DNA from: Gorsachius magnificus
Lineage: Eukaryota > Chordata > Aves > Pelecaniformes > Ardeidae
Reading direction: 5' to 3'
DNA: 64,000 nucleotides
NCBI GenBank assembly: GCA_034008185.1
Contig: CM067082.1
Span: 154,573,895-154,637,894 of the forward strand
Shown here in pieces: positions 35,801-50,800 of the stretch. Position numbers and translations under genes: made by a program. Each line of letters begins with the position of its first letter. Position 1 is the stretch's first letter. The notes under the pieces are model-generated. The model saw nothing but the letters and a program-made list of their open reading frames with translations. It was not told the DNA's origin and ran no database searches.

Positions 35801-38800
35801 CCAAAGACAAAATGTCACAAAAGATGAATGTCCCCCCTCCTCTTCCTTTTCCCTTAGTTTTTATATCTTAGCTGACATCATATGGTATGGAATATCCCTT
35901 TGGTTGGTTTGGGTCAGGTGTCTTGGCTACATCCCCTCCCAAGATCTTGCCCCCTTCCAGCCCACGGGTGGGGGGGAAATATTGGAGGCACAGCCTTGAT
36001 GCTGTTCAAGCACTGCTCAGCAGTAGCCAAAACATTGGTGTGTTATCAACCCCTTTCTACATACCAGTAGAAAGCACATCCCTAGGCAGATTGACCCAAT
36101 ACAGCATGCGAAGAGATATCAAATGAGCAAAGATGCTCAAGACAGATGCTGATTTTCTGTCATCCTGCCTACCATGGCATATCTTAGTGAAGTGGAGTTG
36201 AGGGGCTCCCTAGACTAGCTGTTTTCATTGATTGGAGCTGACATCACTGAGGCATCCTACACATCACGTCTCCACCTCCCAGGGCTAAGGCAATGGTTAG
36301 CCTCTTCTCTGTCCATTCATAGTTACCTTCCTCTCACATACACCAAACTTCATTAAGCCTTGAGTATGGGGCCCTCCTTTTCATTGCTGTCTTAAACTGA
36401 TCCATGGCACTGCTCTATGTCAGTTTGGCAGGAAACCCATATCCTTCTAAAAATGCAGTAAGTGGGAAGCAGACTATCTCCTTGAAGGGCATACATGTGG
36501 ATACAGTCCATTTTCAACTGCCAGGGTCCAAACCTCAGAAGAGCAAAGGCTGTGCAATTAATCTAGTGTTCTCCAGCAGCCTGAGAGCCTCAAGTTGTTA
36601 GCCAATATGCAGTTCAAATGCTGTGCAGACCAACATGAGATATGGACATTAACATGGAGGGGAAACACCAGCTTATTGGAATGGATACAATCTGTCCTCT
36701 GAATGAACTGAAAGCCAGATATTTATTTTCCAAATTCCCTGAATATTAATCTTCCCTGGATGGAACAAAACTGAGCCATATGGTAGCCACCTGTTCACAA
36801 CGCCAGTCTCATCCTGAGATTATTTTCTGTTGTGTGTATCTGTGTCTTTATAACTATATTCACACATACAGAGCACACTGGCACCAGCAGCCAGGGCGTA
36901 GAGCTAAGATGAGAGTGCCTCTGACGACAACTGGCCTTCTGGGACCGGGGACAATGGCTGTGGTTGGACAAAGCACATATTGCTTTCTTTGTGAAAAATA
37001 GATGTGTGTACTTCCACACAGTGGGTACACCCACAGCAGTCGTGTTGTGTAACAGCCTGCTGAAGACTGTGTCCTTTGGTGGCCAAGGTACACTGGATCC
37101 CTTTTAGTTCTCTTGTGGTGTCCATGTAAGCACAAGTCTAAATAAAGACTAAAACAGCTAAAAGGTTCCTGCTGTTAAAACACTGGGTGCCAATTTTTTT
37201 TTTTCTTTACACTACCATGCCAAACCAACAAAAGCTTTGGTGCAGAGGTTTGGGTTTTTTTTTTTTCCAAAGAAAGGAGTTTTACCTCCCATCCTGTGTA
37301 AAGAAAGGCAGATGGCAGAAGAGAAAGAACAGATTCATTCCTTTGGGAGTGAAGAGCTCACTCAGAAGACATTTTTGCAGGAACTGTATGCAGTTTCAAG
37401 ATGTTGTTTCTTTGAGGTTGGCAGGGTCATGTCTATGTTGAGGAGCCGGTGGGCTCTGCAGCAGGCCCTGCAGTGCTGGTCTCTTCACTGTTAAGAAAAG
37501 GAGGCCATCGAAGCACACTCTGTCTCCCTGGGCCCAGATTTAGCAGGGGCTAAAGTCCTGCAAATGAGTCCTGCACTCAAACCTGAGCCCTAGCAAAGAG
37601 CTCTTTCACTATGAACATAGCCAGAGAACTCTTATAAACCTTCCAGTACAGAGCTGTAGCTATCATCCTCCAACAGCTATACTGCCTAGGGATTTGCTCT
37701 GATGTAAAGTGGCACAGCTCAACTGCCCTTGACAGAGCTCAGCTGGGTTCATCTGCCGGAAGCATTGCAATTTGTGCAGAGACAGTAGCACGTTTTGACT
37801 GCTAAACCCTAAGCTAATACTAAACTCTGTCCTTAACACAGCCTTTCTCATTGGAAAAGTGGCTCATGAGATCCTACCCAACCCCATCTTACTGATCAGC
37901 TGAAACTCCTCTCCCTGTAGGTTGCTGGGAATGTACACCCAGAATGTGATTTTATGACAGCGCTGAAGAAAAAGGAGGCTGAATGTCTGGAGGACTCAGA
38001 AGAACGTGGGAATGCAACAACACCAGGTATCCATTGTGAGGGATGAGAGCAACAGAGAAGCAACACCCCACCACAGTCAGGACAAAGCCATGCTGCCAAT
38101 GTGCACATTTGAGTGTTTTATTTATTGTCCCATACCCTTGTTCTCTGGTCAGCAGTTCTTCCATCTACTCCCATTCCTTTAAATTCTTTTTTTCAACATT
38201 TTTTTCACATTCAAATATGGATGGGCAATCTATCTGAGTGAATCCGTGTGTCTTTGTACTATTCCTTCCCCAGCTGGATGCTATCATGGCATCATGCTTG
38301 TTATGTGAGGGTGAGCTGATCTTTAAAAATAGGGTAACCCATTAATAAGTACTGTAATCTGGTCTTTCTTCCAGCATCATTCTCCATCTCATTTCCACAA
38401 TATGTTTTCATTTATTGCATTGTGTCTGAAAACCTACCCCAGTCTAACACGGGGCTCTAACTAAAGCAGATTAAATAGTCCTCTGGAGGTGTTTATTTCT
38501 CACTAAAGAAAAAAAAAATAGGGCTAAATTACTTTTTTAAGATATGTAAAGGGTGGTGGGTCAAAGTTTAAAACATTTTTTTTTTTTTTTTTTAATGTTA
38601 CTGAAATATACTTAAAACCACATTTCACTTTCTGTCTGAGGTTGCAAGAGAACTTGGGACAAATTACTGTGCTGGCCAGAGGCAGATGCTGGAGACACTC
38701 TTGCCTTACCATGCCCAAACATCCTCTTTCAGTTCATGAAGGAGCCAGGTGATGTGCTGTTATGGTTGTACTGCTATTGTTGTGTGCATGCTCAGCAAGA

Positions 38801-41800
38801 GCATTTCTAAAAATTGGAGGTGAAGACAGAACTTTGCAAATTCCTTCTCTCTAGTTGGATCGGAGAATTACTGCAAAGACTTCAGTAGGATCAGAGGGAG
38901 CTTAGCAGTTCTCATATTTTAAGCATTATCCATAACTGTATAATCCCATAGTCTGTGATGAGGTCCTGAGACAAAAAACATTGAAATCAATAGAGTGATT
39001 TCCATTGGTTTCCATAGGTTTTGGGATCAGCTTCTTGCATGAGTTTTCTAGAGCTCATATGGGGGTTGTCTAGGTCAGAACTTAAGCATGGGGCTGTATG
39101 CAATTTATGCTCTGATTAGCGTGGAGTGAAATTAGAGGTAGAGGAATGAATAAAGTGATTGTTCTTTAAGACCAAAGTTAGAGATACAGAGCAGAATTTT
39201 GTCACTGAAGAGCATGCCTTGGGTCAAATGCAAGACTGTGAAAACTAATGCCTTTGTGACTGCTTACTCTCCAGGTGAATATGGCTAGGAACAAACAGCA
39301 AGCCAATAAGGAGGCAACAGTCTTACAGGAAAGACCTAGATTTGGCAGTTCCACAAGAAAAAGAAACTGCAAAGCCCGACCTCTGCCTCACCCAACACAT
39401 GCTAGTTATAAATGAGGGATAAGGAAAATCCCTTTCATCTGTGCAGATTCATTTCCTGGGATTCTCTTACTTATCCAACTCGTAAATCTTTTTATGGAAA
39501 CATGTTATCCTCATAGAAAAAACTGCTTATTCCAGCCTCTGATCTGCAAAGAAGGAGTAAGCCCCAAGGAAGGTGGGGGTGAGAAGTAATATATTAGAGG
39601 GGTCAGCGCTGAACGAGGCAGAAGTCTGGTAGAGCAGTGCTTCCCAATCTTCTTCAATTGACTTCCTTGTCCCTGATTTATTTCTTCCTTACCCCTTCCT
39701 ACCTTTACCTCTGTCACCTCAGTTCTCTCACTTCTTCTGATTGTTTGACTCCAGATAAAGTGAAAAGTTTTGTATCTGACTACCTGAATGTACACATGCA
39801 AAATGTCCCATCAACTCTGTGAGATGCTAATGGAGATGATTCTTTTCTCCTGGTATAATCTTCATACCAGCAAGAGATCTCCTGTTTTTTATCTTCTGTG
39901 TTATGTGGCTCTTCACTGGAAAAAATAAGTGCTTCTGTTTCAGCTGGGATAGTAGAAAGGAACTGCACAAAGAAAGGCTGGTCTGACCCATTCCCTCCCT
40001 ACCATATTGCTTGTCCAGTAGAAGATGAGATTCCGCTTGAAGAAGTAAGTTTAATTAAATAAATATATGAGTGGTGTGTTGACGTTCTAGAATTCCTTTC
40101 TATTCCTGAAGACCACTGGGGAGGGAAACTCAGCTGAAGCTGAAATTTCTTACCAAGTATGGAATACAATTCATATTTTACTCTAGTCACTTATTTTGGA
40201 GAATTACTTAGGATGTTTTATTATTCAGGTATAAGAGTGTAATAAAAATAAAGCCAGCTCCAAATTCCATATGATCATGCAGTTCTGTTCAACTTGCTCG
40301 CAGACATAACAGCTAGAGATATATCATGAAATGTTCATAACATATGAATGAAGATAATATCCGTCAGCAAGATGCTTTTGTGGCATCACAGCATCAGTAT
40401 AGCAAATGAGCTGTCATAACACCGCTATTCCAAACTCAGCAATATTTAAGGACAGGAGAGTTTTCTGTTTTCTCATCCTGCCTAGCACAAAATATCTAAT
40501 TCAACAAGGAAATAAAAATAGAAAATGTTTCAAAACCTGCATCTCTGTAATTCAGATGAGAATTTGACATATTGCTTTGGTTAGATTAGCACAATTGGTG
40601 ATATTTAGAGTTTATCTATACGTGGAAAAAAAAAGTGCTTGATGTCTAACTAATAAGCATACAAACATACTGTGTTTAGCTTCCTGTAACTCCTCTTTCA
40701 GCAAAAGAAGCAAGCCAAAATATTATATCATATTTCAACAAAAAATACCACAATCCTGAAAATTATTATGGTTACATAAAGCCTCTTTTGTGATCAGGTT
40801 TTGCTGTCTTATTAGCTACTGTGGAGAAAATGAGGAGTAACTCAGTGGAAAGAATCTGTGGAAGAACTCAGTGGAAGAAATCTCCACTAAGTTGAACTTG
40901 ATAGAAAGGAGGTAGAAATCATTTTAAATTATTAAAAATTAGTTGTCTACTCTAACTCTAGATCTCTACCCTTCCTCTGTACAGGCTAAACACGGCGCTT
41001 TTTTCTTTATTTGTACAAGTTAGGTGAATGCTATCCTTTTTTGTCCACTATAGAGAGAATGAAAATAACATTTACACTGTAGTTGGTGAAGTCCATTCAA
41101 CTTGCTGGAAAGAATTTAGTTTATATCGTCATTTTGTCTTCCCATTAGTTTTTGTACTGACTACTATCATGCTGTTTAACTAAAACTTTCTTTCCAGCCT
41201 GTAAGCCACAGTACCTGCTGTTCTCCATAAACACACACACTGAAATGCAACTCTTTTCTTTCTTTCCTTCTTGTACTGCTTCCTTACATTTCTTAAATGA
41301 GTCTATGGATTTTTTTACCAGTAACCCACATTTTACCTCAAGGTAAACTCCTCAGTTGTAGGTTTAGCCTACTTAAGGGTTTGATTATTTTCTATGTTTT
41401 TCATCTCTGATTTGTAAGTGGAGGTTGACAACTAAGGTCAGCCTAACACAACTTTTATATGTTTCTTATGGAGTGGTGCCTTCCAGACTTACTGGCTAGC
41501 TTTGTAGCTCTAAGGGACTTCTCTGAGCTCTGGCTGGAACTGTGCAGAGTCAGGCACATGGGTAACCACAGTTCATCCACCAGACAGAAAAGGCCACCAT
41601 GCATTGTTTCCACATCATTTAGCTTCATCAGCCTCAAAAATTATTGTGTAAGTCTAAGCTAATCGCTACACAGTCAATCTATATTAGTGCTTTGATCAGG
41701 GCCAGGTGTGAGCTCTTGGTTATCCCCACTTACTGCATTTACACAGAGGGGTGCTCTCAGAAAAGATGATCTGGTTTCCTATGGATAAAACTAACCTGGA

Positions 41801-44800
41801 AGACAAAAGCACGGTGCACCTAATGTGCTCTGACCGGTAGTAAAAGTTCAGCCCATGGGATTAAACTACGGATAGTCAGAAATGCACACAACATGGATGT
41901 AGGGTCCTCAGCAGCAAAGGTTTTGCTCTACTAAAACAGACCTATCGACCTGCACTTGTTAAGGCAGGTGTAGCGGTAGTGCAGTAGATCTTTTTTCTTG
42001 CTGACAGAAAGCGATAAGGTCTCATCTTACAGTGAGTTGAAGTGACTTCTGGAGGTGCTTGTTTCTCTTCATAAACTAGAAAAGAAACAGAGAAACAGGA
42101 CTGTGTTAACAATTAAACAGTTGAGTCCTGTGGCCATACTTTCACATTGCTCATTTTACTCTAGACTCAGCTGCTCATACTTAGGCAGCTAATTTTTAAG
42201 CACCTAAAATAAATGAAATAAATCCTACCCAATGTCAATCTTATAATGCCTTAAGTGATACTTAAGGCTCAAAACAAGTATCTGCCCTTCCCACAGTGAA
42301 CTGCAGCAATACATTGCATAGCTGTGTAGATTTTAGGATATAAAACCATTGAAACGGGACCCAAGAGACAGACCATGTTAGATTGAAGGGAAAGATTTGC
42401 AACCTACAGCTTATTAAGTCTATTTTCTCCTTCGATGTGTGATAGTTGAAGTCAGCTTATCCTCACTCAGAGATCATGTCTGATAGAAGTGCCATTTCAA
42501 TTGAAATTGATTTTGATTGACATTTTGACTGAGTAACAATTGAGTTTGGAAGCAAGAAGAAAGAGGAAAAAAACAACCCCAGGGAAAAAAGCCACCAACA
42601 CAATAAAAATGGAAAAGAAGAATAGACAGCAAAATTGTAAGTAAGGAAGCAGAGTGAAGGAAAGTGGAGAAACATGAGGAAAGGCTGACAGAATTCTATA
42701 TTCATCATGCAGCCAGCTGCCAGCAGGATTGTTCTGTTATTGCTGTAGAGAAAACACGGTATAAAATGCAGTGCTTATAAAAATGCGTAAGGGTTTTTAC
42801 AATACTTTCATGGAAGACTGGCTTAGTTTTTTATGGGTTTATGAATGAGCTGGAAGCCATCCTGATCAACACCTGTTTCTTTATCAAACTGGGCTGTATC
42901 CACATAGGTATGGAATGGGTCTGCACAAAAGAAACACAATGAGTGATTTCAGTTGAATTTTGCTGTGGGATTAAAAGGTGGTGGTGGGGAAAGCAGTCAG
43001 GGATGTGAACAGATTGGAAGCACCAAACAAAGCAAAACTGCCAGAATGAGTAAAACAGCTGTCAATTGGCTGCAAGTTATGTGACAAATAATTCTCTTTC
43101 TTTATAGCAATCCTACTTTTCTACTATAAAAATCATCTACACTGTAGGATACAGTGTATCTATCACCTCACTCATTATTGCCGTGACAGTTCTTATTGCG
43201 TTCAGGTATGTAAAGTTACCCTCTCACCTTGACTCTAATATAGATCTAATATCTTAGAATGTATGAGGCAACATTAAACATAACAAAGTAATCTAGATAG
43301 AAATCCAGAAGAATAAAAATTAAAATTTCTAGCCAGGCTAGAAATGAAAAGTGATCAGAGAGCGATGGACGTAAGAAGAATCAGAACTGGGAAATGAACC
43401 CTGACAGTTGATCAGTGAAATCAGCAACTCACTTTGATCTTAAATAACCAATAGATAAATTTGATTGCTTTACCTGGAATGGAGGTATTTTAAAAACTAT
43501 GTGTGCTTGCCTTTTATGGATTTAGTGAATTTTATATTGCTAAGAAGAACATACACAAAGAACTCAATTCTGAATCAATGGTCCGGTGGCACTGTATGTA
43601 TTGCTATTGAAATATTTACAACTAAAGACATGTTTTGAAAGTTAGGCCATGATTTGGCTACATTTGGTAAGATCTCTTTCCTACTGAACTAACCAGCTAT
43701 CAGGCATTTTCATGTGTAATTTAGAGTATCTAGAGTAAAACTGATTATTTTCTCATTTATTGTAGATCTGATGTTTGCTGCTGTGTAGGATTTATTTTAT
43801 TAATCTTTGTTTATTACTTGTATTTGTGCAGGTCAACAAAGAGTTTGATTATTATGCTGTGAGAATTAGGTTTCTCTGGGGAAAGTTTCTTGACCTCTAT
43901 TGGTTCCTAGCTCACGTCTGGAAGTCAAAAGATATGTTTATTGACATCCACTCTGACCTCAGGAAAACAAATGGACCCAAATAAGGGGAAAGAAAGAAAC
44001 AATGGACATACAGAGGCTTAGCAACAGGGAGGAAAAAGTTATAGTTAACAATGGGGTTGGCATTTGAGTTCAGTAATAAAATTCTGCACACTCTAAGTGA
44101 GCTTTAAGATTGGGTGACCTGAGATTACTGTATCTGGATGGAATTCAGCTTTTAATGGATCTCTTTGTTAATTAACTAAAGTCCTCAGCTCCAAATGAAA
44201 ACATAAAGTGGAAGCTGACCTCCTCCAATAGCCTGCATTTAAAAACAGTCAAAAAAATTAATCTGAATTAACTGAACGTGAGAATTTAAAATAGATGTGC
44301 CAAATTGTTTTGAAGCAATTATCTGCATTCAGTTAAGTCATAAGAGTAACTTTGGTAAATAAAGGCAGAATTCTTTAATTCTGGATAAGGCTGTCTGCAC
44401 AGGGATTTAACACAATTTAACTCACCCACAACATTTTGCTGTATAGAAAGCCTTGCAAAGTAATCGTTAACCTGTTCATCAAGAAAACTGTCTAGTTAGT
44501 TGAGGATATCTCTGCATGCTTTTTCCTGGGAGTGGTTTAGCCACAGTCATAATTGCATCAGTAAAGAACGTTCCTCTTGGCCTAAAATAATGCCACCTAA
44601 AAGTCTGGCTCAGGTATACTGAACACAAACTAAAACTGAGATTCCTGGAATTTGGCAGACCAGAAACATCACCAAGGTATGACCTAACAAGGAAGGAGGT
44701 TAAGATGTAGACCATGGGTGAATTGCTTTACACGAAGAAGGTTTCTATCTCTGCCTACCTGCAGAGAGAGCTGAGTGAATGAAAGTGTTCTTTCTATACG

Positions 44801-47800
44801 TGCCTGGAAGTACCTGAGGTGAAACAAGGAATTATTGCATATTTGAATTACTGCCAGTACTAGTCAGCTAATTACCTCAGAAGGACATTTCTTCTTTTCT
44901 TCCAGGAGACTTCGTTGTCCCAGAAATTATATCCATGTACAGCTCTTTTTTACTTTTATCTTAAAAGCTATTGCTATTTTCATTAAGGATGCTGTCCTTT
45001 TCCAAGAGGAAGACATTGATCATTGCAGCTTCTCTACAGTAAGCACATGAAAAGCAGGATGTTGTCGTACTTGATGGTTTTGCATACCATCTATATATGG
45101 TTTCACTTTTCATTGTTCTTTTTTACTACTTTTTTTTTTTTTCCTTCTAACCTGGTAGTGAAAAATATACAATTCTTTTATTCAATACGTTTTGCCTCCA
45201 TAAGTGTGCACCTCAGAACTTCTACATTCTGAATGCATCATTTGTGATCCTGTAGTATTCTAAATCACATGTAGACTTTGTCATAGAAAAAAAGTAGTAT
45301 CGTTACACTATTATGCTTCTATAAACTGAAGCCTAAAATTGAAGATCTCTGAGCATCTCATAATACAACTTTTAAGAGATGTTTCTTCTGAAGATGTTGG
45401 ATTTTGGAAGCCCTGAATTGTACACCACAAGACATGCAAGGTACTAGACAATCAACTTAGCTTTGGTCCAGCCACAAATATTGGCAACATGGCAATGGTT
45501 TTCAAACAGTTTTATGGGATGATTCTTCCGCATTGCTCATGGCCACACAGAAATTTAAAACTGAGTTTAAGCAGGAAAATGAAATATGGTGGATCCTTGA
45601 ATATACTTTTGTCCAAGGGCTATGGAGCACTTGACTCTGCTCGTACAAGCTACGCTGAAGGAAGTGCATTTTTGGGAGAAATCACGTTTTTGGGAGGCTA
45701 AGCTATATTTCCAGCATAGAGATAAAACCCAAAATACAGTGGAGATTCCAGGCTATTATGATGGTTAAAACCTTACTATTCATAAAGCCATACTGTATTT
45801 GAAGCTTTCCATTTAAACATGCGCGTCATTGTAAGATCTTTGTAGATCTCAGCCAGAATTACAGATGTCTACTGCCTCTGCAAATCAAACACATGTATGC
45901 ACCAGTAATGCCAAAACTGTGACTTTCCTGTTCCTTAGACTGAATGCAAGATCTCAGTTGTTTTCTGTCACTACTTCATGATGACAAATTTCATGTGGCT
46001 CCTAGTAGAGGCTCTTTACCTAAACTGTCTACTACTCTCATCACTTTCTCATGGAAGAAAATATTTTTGGTGGCTTGTTCTCTTTGGCTGGGGTAAGTAA
46101 GACTTTTACATGAAATGAATAAAAGACAAGATGTTACAAAAGGCCTTATCCATCCCATTAAAAATACTGGATGTCTGCCTAACTGGGCATTGTTTTGATT
46201 TTATTTTTACATGCATTCTAGTGAGGAGTAATCAAGTTTTTTAAGATACGGCATTGAAGTCCCTATGAAAAGAGCGGAAAATTAAGTACATTTGGGAACC
46301 TACAGTGAGAGATCCAGTCCATTTAACCTTCTCCCCATTGAAAACACAGATTCGTCTAAGGAGCTATCCCAGTCACCTAAGTTAGGTGTACCTTGCTTCA
46401 GTTCATGCAAGAATTGTGGTTACATAGTCATCTTCTTAGAATGGGTCCATCTGGAGGCATGGCAGGCATTTTTGTAGTCCTGGTATTGCTACAGCCTATC
46501 TTTTGCATTGGGCAATTGTGTGAATAAAGGAGCTCTATCCACTAAATAACAGTGCAGGCATGAGGCAGCAACATCCCCACTCCTTTTTCTTGTAGTCTGC
46601 AAGATATCTAATTGTTCAGACCTTTGTGGTGACTTAGAAATTAAAAATTAAGCAGTTTCCCACATAAAGCTGGTGTGAAAAGGAAAAAGCAGAGAACTCC
46701 CTCCTGAGGATATATGGCAGGTGAATGCACTTGCCCAGGGGAATTTTTTGTCAATTCAGGAAGGCAATCCATGCATGTTGCCATCAAAGGTTAAGGTAGG
46801 ACTGACAACGAAGGACTGCATACTTTTTGTGGTTTAAGGAGACTTCAAGTGCCTTTTTAGGAAGGTGTAAGGTAGGCTGCATCCCATTCTGTGTTCGTAA
46901 AGTGGTAGTATTACTATGATTTTCAAATTTGGTAAATTCTATTCCCCAATATTTTGTCATGCAAAAAGTGTGTTTACTAAATAAAACTGGGTTTTAATGC
47001 GCTATCTGCATGCAAGTGCCAACTTCAGGTGAGATCACACACACAAAATATGTTCATCTTAGTAAGAGGTTGCAAGTTCAGTCGCCTGTGGCGGAACTAT
47101 ATCATGTGCAAAGTGTGTGCCTTTGTATCTTCACAGTCATGCACGATCACCAAATAGTCAATGCCTTAACTCTTTTCATTCCATCATGGGTATTAGGAGA
47201 TTTCTTTTTAGGCTTATACCATGAGTCTAAAGCAATTCCTGTTACATGAACCGGCCACAAAGGGTAATTCCAGTTCTGAAAACGAATGATCGGTATCATC
47301 ACAGCAGAGTTTCAGTAGACAAGATTTGGAATAAATGATGAAATTACACAACCACAGTTTTTATTTAACTGTCTAACAGGTTTTCCAACGCTTTTCACCT
47401 TTATATGGATATTAGCAAAATTCTACTTTGAAGACACAGCGTAAGTCATTGTTTCCTACATTATTCTGGATTCCTGGGTTATATTTTTAAAATAATGATA
47501 GTGATGAAGGCTTATGTAATTTCAATTACATAAGAAAATAATATCACTGTATTACCCACCTTTCCCTATACAACCAAGTAGATTAATGTCTGTGGTGGAG
47601 TTCTGCATTTCCATTCCACTATGGACATAGTGAACAGGGATTACAATTTCCATTGGAGTGTATTATGGCAATGATATTGCAATTGTGCAAGAGATCCTTT
47701 CCAGGAACCTGAAATATTTATTTGTGTTGCAAGAAAAAACAGTATTCTAACCAGGTAAACAAAATAAGGAAGGAAAATTTTAGGAGTTTCTGATACAAAA

Positions 47801-50800
47801 TGCCTCCTGGTATTTCGGAAGCTTGGAATGCTCACTATTTTATACAGACAAAATGTTTCATGTTTTAAATAAGTGTCTTTGAAGAAAAAAAAAAGCTATA
47901 TCTTTGTATCAGTCAGGGCATCATCTGTTTGTCTTTTGTCAGAATCTTTGCATCCATGGCTGCCACTTAACACAACAAGATCACTATTCCTTTTTTAAAA
48001 GAGTAAGAAAATCTGTGAAGACTCTCTCCTGTTCAAAGCAGAGTTTAGATATTTGGATACTTGATCTATACCTGCACTTCCATAGAAATCTCTCTCTCCT
48101 GATTTTCACTGACACTGCCATGTGGTATCTTAATTGTAGTGATTACATAGAAGCCTTTTCCAAACTTACTGTTATTTTCTCAGATGCTGGGATATTAATC
48201 AAGGTTCTCCGTACTGGTGGCTAATCAAAGGACCTATTATAATTTCTGTTGGGGTAGGTACTTCTAAGTTTCCAACATTAATTAGAAGAAAAAATACTTT
48301 TAAACTGAAATCTGGTTACTGTTTGCTGAAATGTTGTTTGAAATAAGGAAGAGGAATGGTACAATTTCTTCTGTAAACTTGCCTATATGTAATGCAAACT
48401 AAAAAGTCACAGGGAACTACCCCCTGCCCCAAGCAAACATTCTTCAAAGAAATGAAAGATTTCATAGAATTGTCAGTTTGGCTGAAATTAGTGTTGGGTG
48501 AGAGGTTAAGCAATCCTTACAATATTTGAAAATACAAGTTTTAACCTAAGAGTCCAGAATCATTCATACATTTTAATACAAACTTTCAAGAGCAAGAGGT
48601 TTCTGTTCATAGGTGATATCAATGATAATAGCTCTTGAGCCTGACACTTATTGAATAAACTGATGGGCTTTAAATGATTATTGTGTATGATTACTCCCAC
48701 ATGTTATTAAATCCAAACAATGTTTGAGAAAGCAGCTAATGGATGACCTCATGGCCATCTATTAAAAGCTTAATTTAATTGGAGGAGAGATGCATATAAA
48801 TAAGGCATACATAGGCAAACAATGTGAATGAAGAATCTCAAATTGAATTCTGGTCATACTTTGCCATGTTTCAAGAAAATATTGCATTTCCTTCTACCTC
48901 CATTATTTTTCCTCTTACTAGTGCTCATCTGTCATCCACATTTGAGGTGAAGAGATTCAGGGGACTGCAGTGATGATTTTTATGCCGGAATGTACTTAGA
49001 ATCATAGAATCATAGAATCATAGAATGTTTTGGGTTGGAAAGGACCCCTAGAGGTCATCTAGTCCAACCCCCCTGCAGTGAGCAGGGACACCACTAACTA
49101 GATCAGGTTGCTCAGAGCCCCATCCAACCTGGCCTTGAATGTTTCCAGGGATGGGGCCTCCACCACCTCTCTGGGCAACCTGTTCCAGTGTTTCACTTAA
49201 GGCATCACTGATAGATAAAATAAGATTGAACTTTCTGGTAAAATGTGGACATTTTTAGGCAAAATTAAGCATTCAGCCTCATCTAAAGAGCTGGTGTGTA
49301 CAGACACACAAAAATGCATAAGGAGAAACTGTGGAAAACTGAGCAGCTTCACAAACCTTGGTAAACTGTGCCAGATTGCAACTGTAGAAAATTTGATTTG
49401 CAAGTTAGGATTGACCCTAGCTAGCTTTGGAGCTAAGGTAATGCTCCTCAGTTCTCTTTAGAGTCAACAAAGAGAAATACGGACTTTTGGTATGTGATTC
49501 ATCTGACTTATAATAGATGTCTACATTTGGAGGAGATGACTTGTCCCCCATTCTACCTGAGGCTCTATTGGCTATACTGGCTGGCTCCCTGTTGACTAAA
49601 CAGTGAGAACAGGGTGTTCAGCTCAGATACAGACCTGTCATTGTAGACACCTACATTTAGTCAGATGAATTCTACTAATAACATCTAAAGATATTAGACA
49701 GAATTGAATGCAATAGCCATCTCAAAAGAAATCAATATTATATGAGCTACAAAAAATAAAAAGAATCACACAAGCTATTGACAAAAATAGTTCACTTAAA
49801 GTCAAATTCTCAAGTTTTCATCTTCAGCTATTTCTTTAAGAAGGAATGTAACCTATTGAGATGCTTGAATGCTGCCAACATGAATGATGTTAATACTCTT
49901 TACACTGGTGTCATTGGAACTGCACAAATTGCAAAATAACTGAAGTAAAAAAACCCAGATTTTCATTGCAAAGTTTTAAATGTGAAAGTAACCTTGTCTT
50001 TTTTTTCCCCAAAAAATATTTTGAACAGGTCAATTTCATCCTGTTTATCAACATCATCAGAATTTTGCTGAAAAAACTAGACCCTAGACAAATCAACTTC
50101 AATAACTCTTCTCAGTACAGGTAGTGTATGGAATTTAAAAAAAAAAATCAATTATTTTCATCATAAAAACTTGTATCATCTTTTCTAAAATGAGAGGTAC
50201 ATGTCCAGTGCCACAGACAAGCTCGGGCTGGTATTATATTTTAGAAATTCCCAACTTTATCCCATTCCCAAGGAAACTAGTCAAAGGATATGTCCCATCT
50301 CACCTAATAGTGACCATCTAAACATGATGTAGTCAGATCACTTCAGATATCTACCTTCCAATGGCAACCAATGGTGAGACTATGAAACCATGAATTCAGT
50401 CCACATTAGATGTCTGATTTAGGGAAGGATAAATTACTCTCTATAGATGCTTTTTCCCATACATGAATTATAAAGGGAGCCTGCATATTATTTCCCCTGA
50501 ATTTGCTTATAAATAAATGTCAAATTTGGAATGGTTCTGATGGGACAAATATATTCTATTCCTTTGTGTCTTCCTGAACCACAATCTCATTCAGAAAGAC
50601 AAAATGTCCAAATACCATAAGAAAAGCCATGAACACGGTATTGCCATGAACATGGTATTGCCAATAAGGCAATAAGCATCAGAAGACTGTTTCCAGCTAG
50701 TTTCTCTTTATGCTTTCGGCATGATGTAGTCCTGTAGTCCCAGGAGATATGAACTTCACATGTAAATATTCAGATGCTCTTTTTAACATCTGTTCATTAC

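Larger units (their letters stand above)
29833..37920 (+). other. GHRHR intron 1 (8.1 kb)
   Basis: The largest intron. It holds a G-quadruplex motif (31323-31358), a GC-rich patch with a 12-base tandem repeat (31630-31970), an old CR1 piece (33015-33175), a 1-kb CR1 on the minus strand (34090-35118) and a minus-strand LTR (35525-36103). No additional exon was recognised. The donor is GTAAGT; the acceptor is CTCCCTGTAG. Confidence 0.8.

Noticed and set aside
37237..37494. 85-codon plus-strand frame shortly before GHRHR exon 2
   Set aside because: It ends well before the exon 2 acceptor and does not join in a sensible way. Exon 1 at 29776 gives a proper signal peptide and frame.
43775..43984. 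69-codon hydrophobic open frame in GHRHR intron 5
   Set aside because: It is not needed for the receptor frame (exon 5 to exon 6 joins exactly), has no matching splice sites and looks like nothing known. AT-rich introns often give such frames.
49000..49027. Three direct repeats of ATCATAGAAT, looking like a short array
   Set aside because: These are the normal terminal octamer-type repeats of the CR1 3' end, not a CRISPR array or an independent microsatellite.
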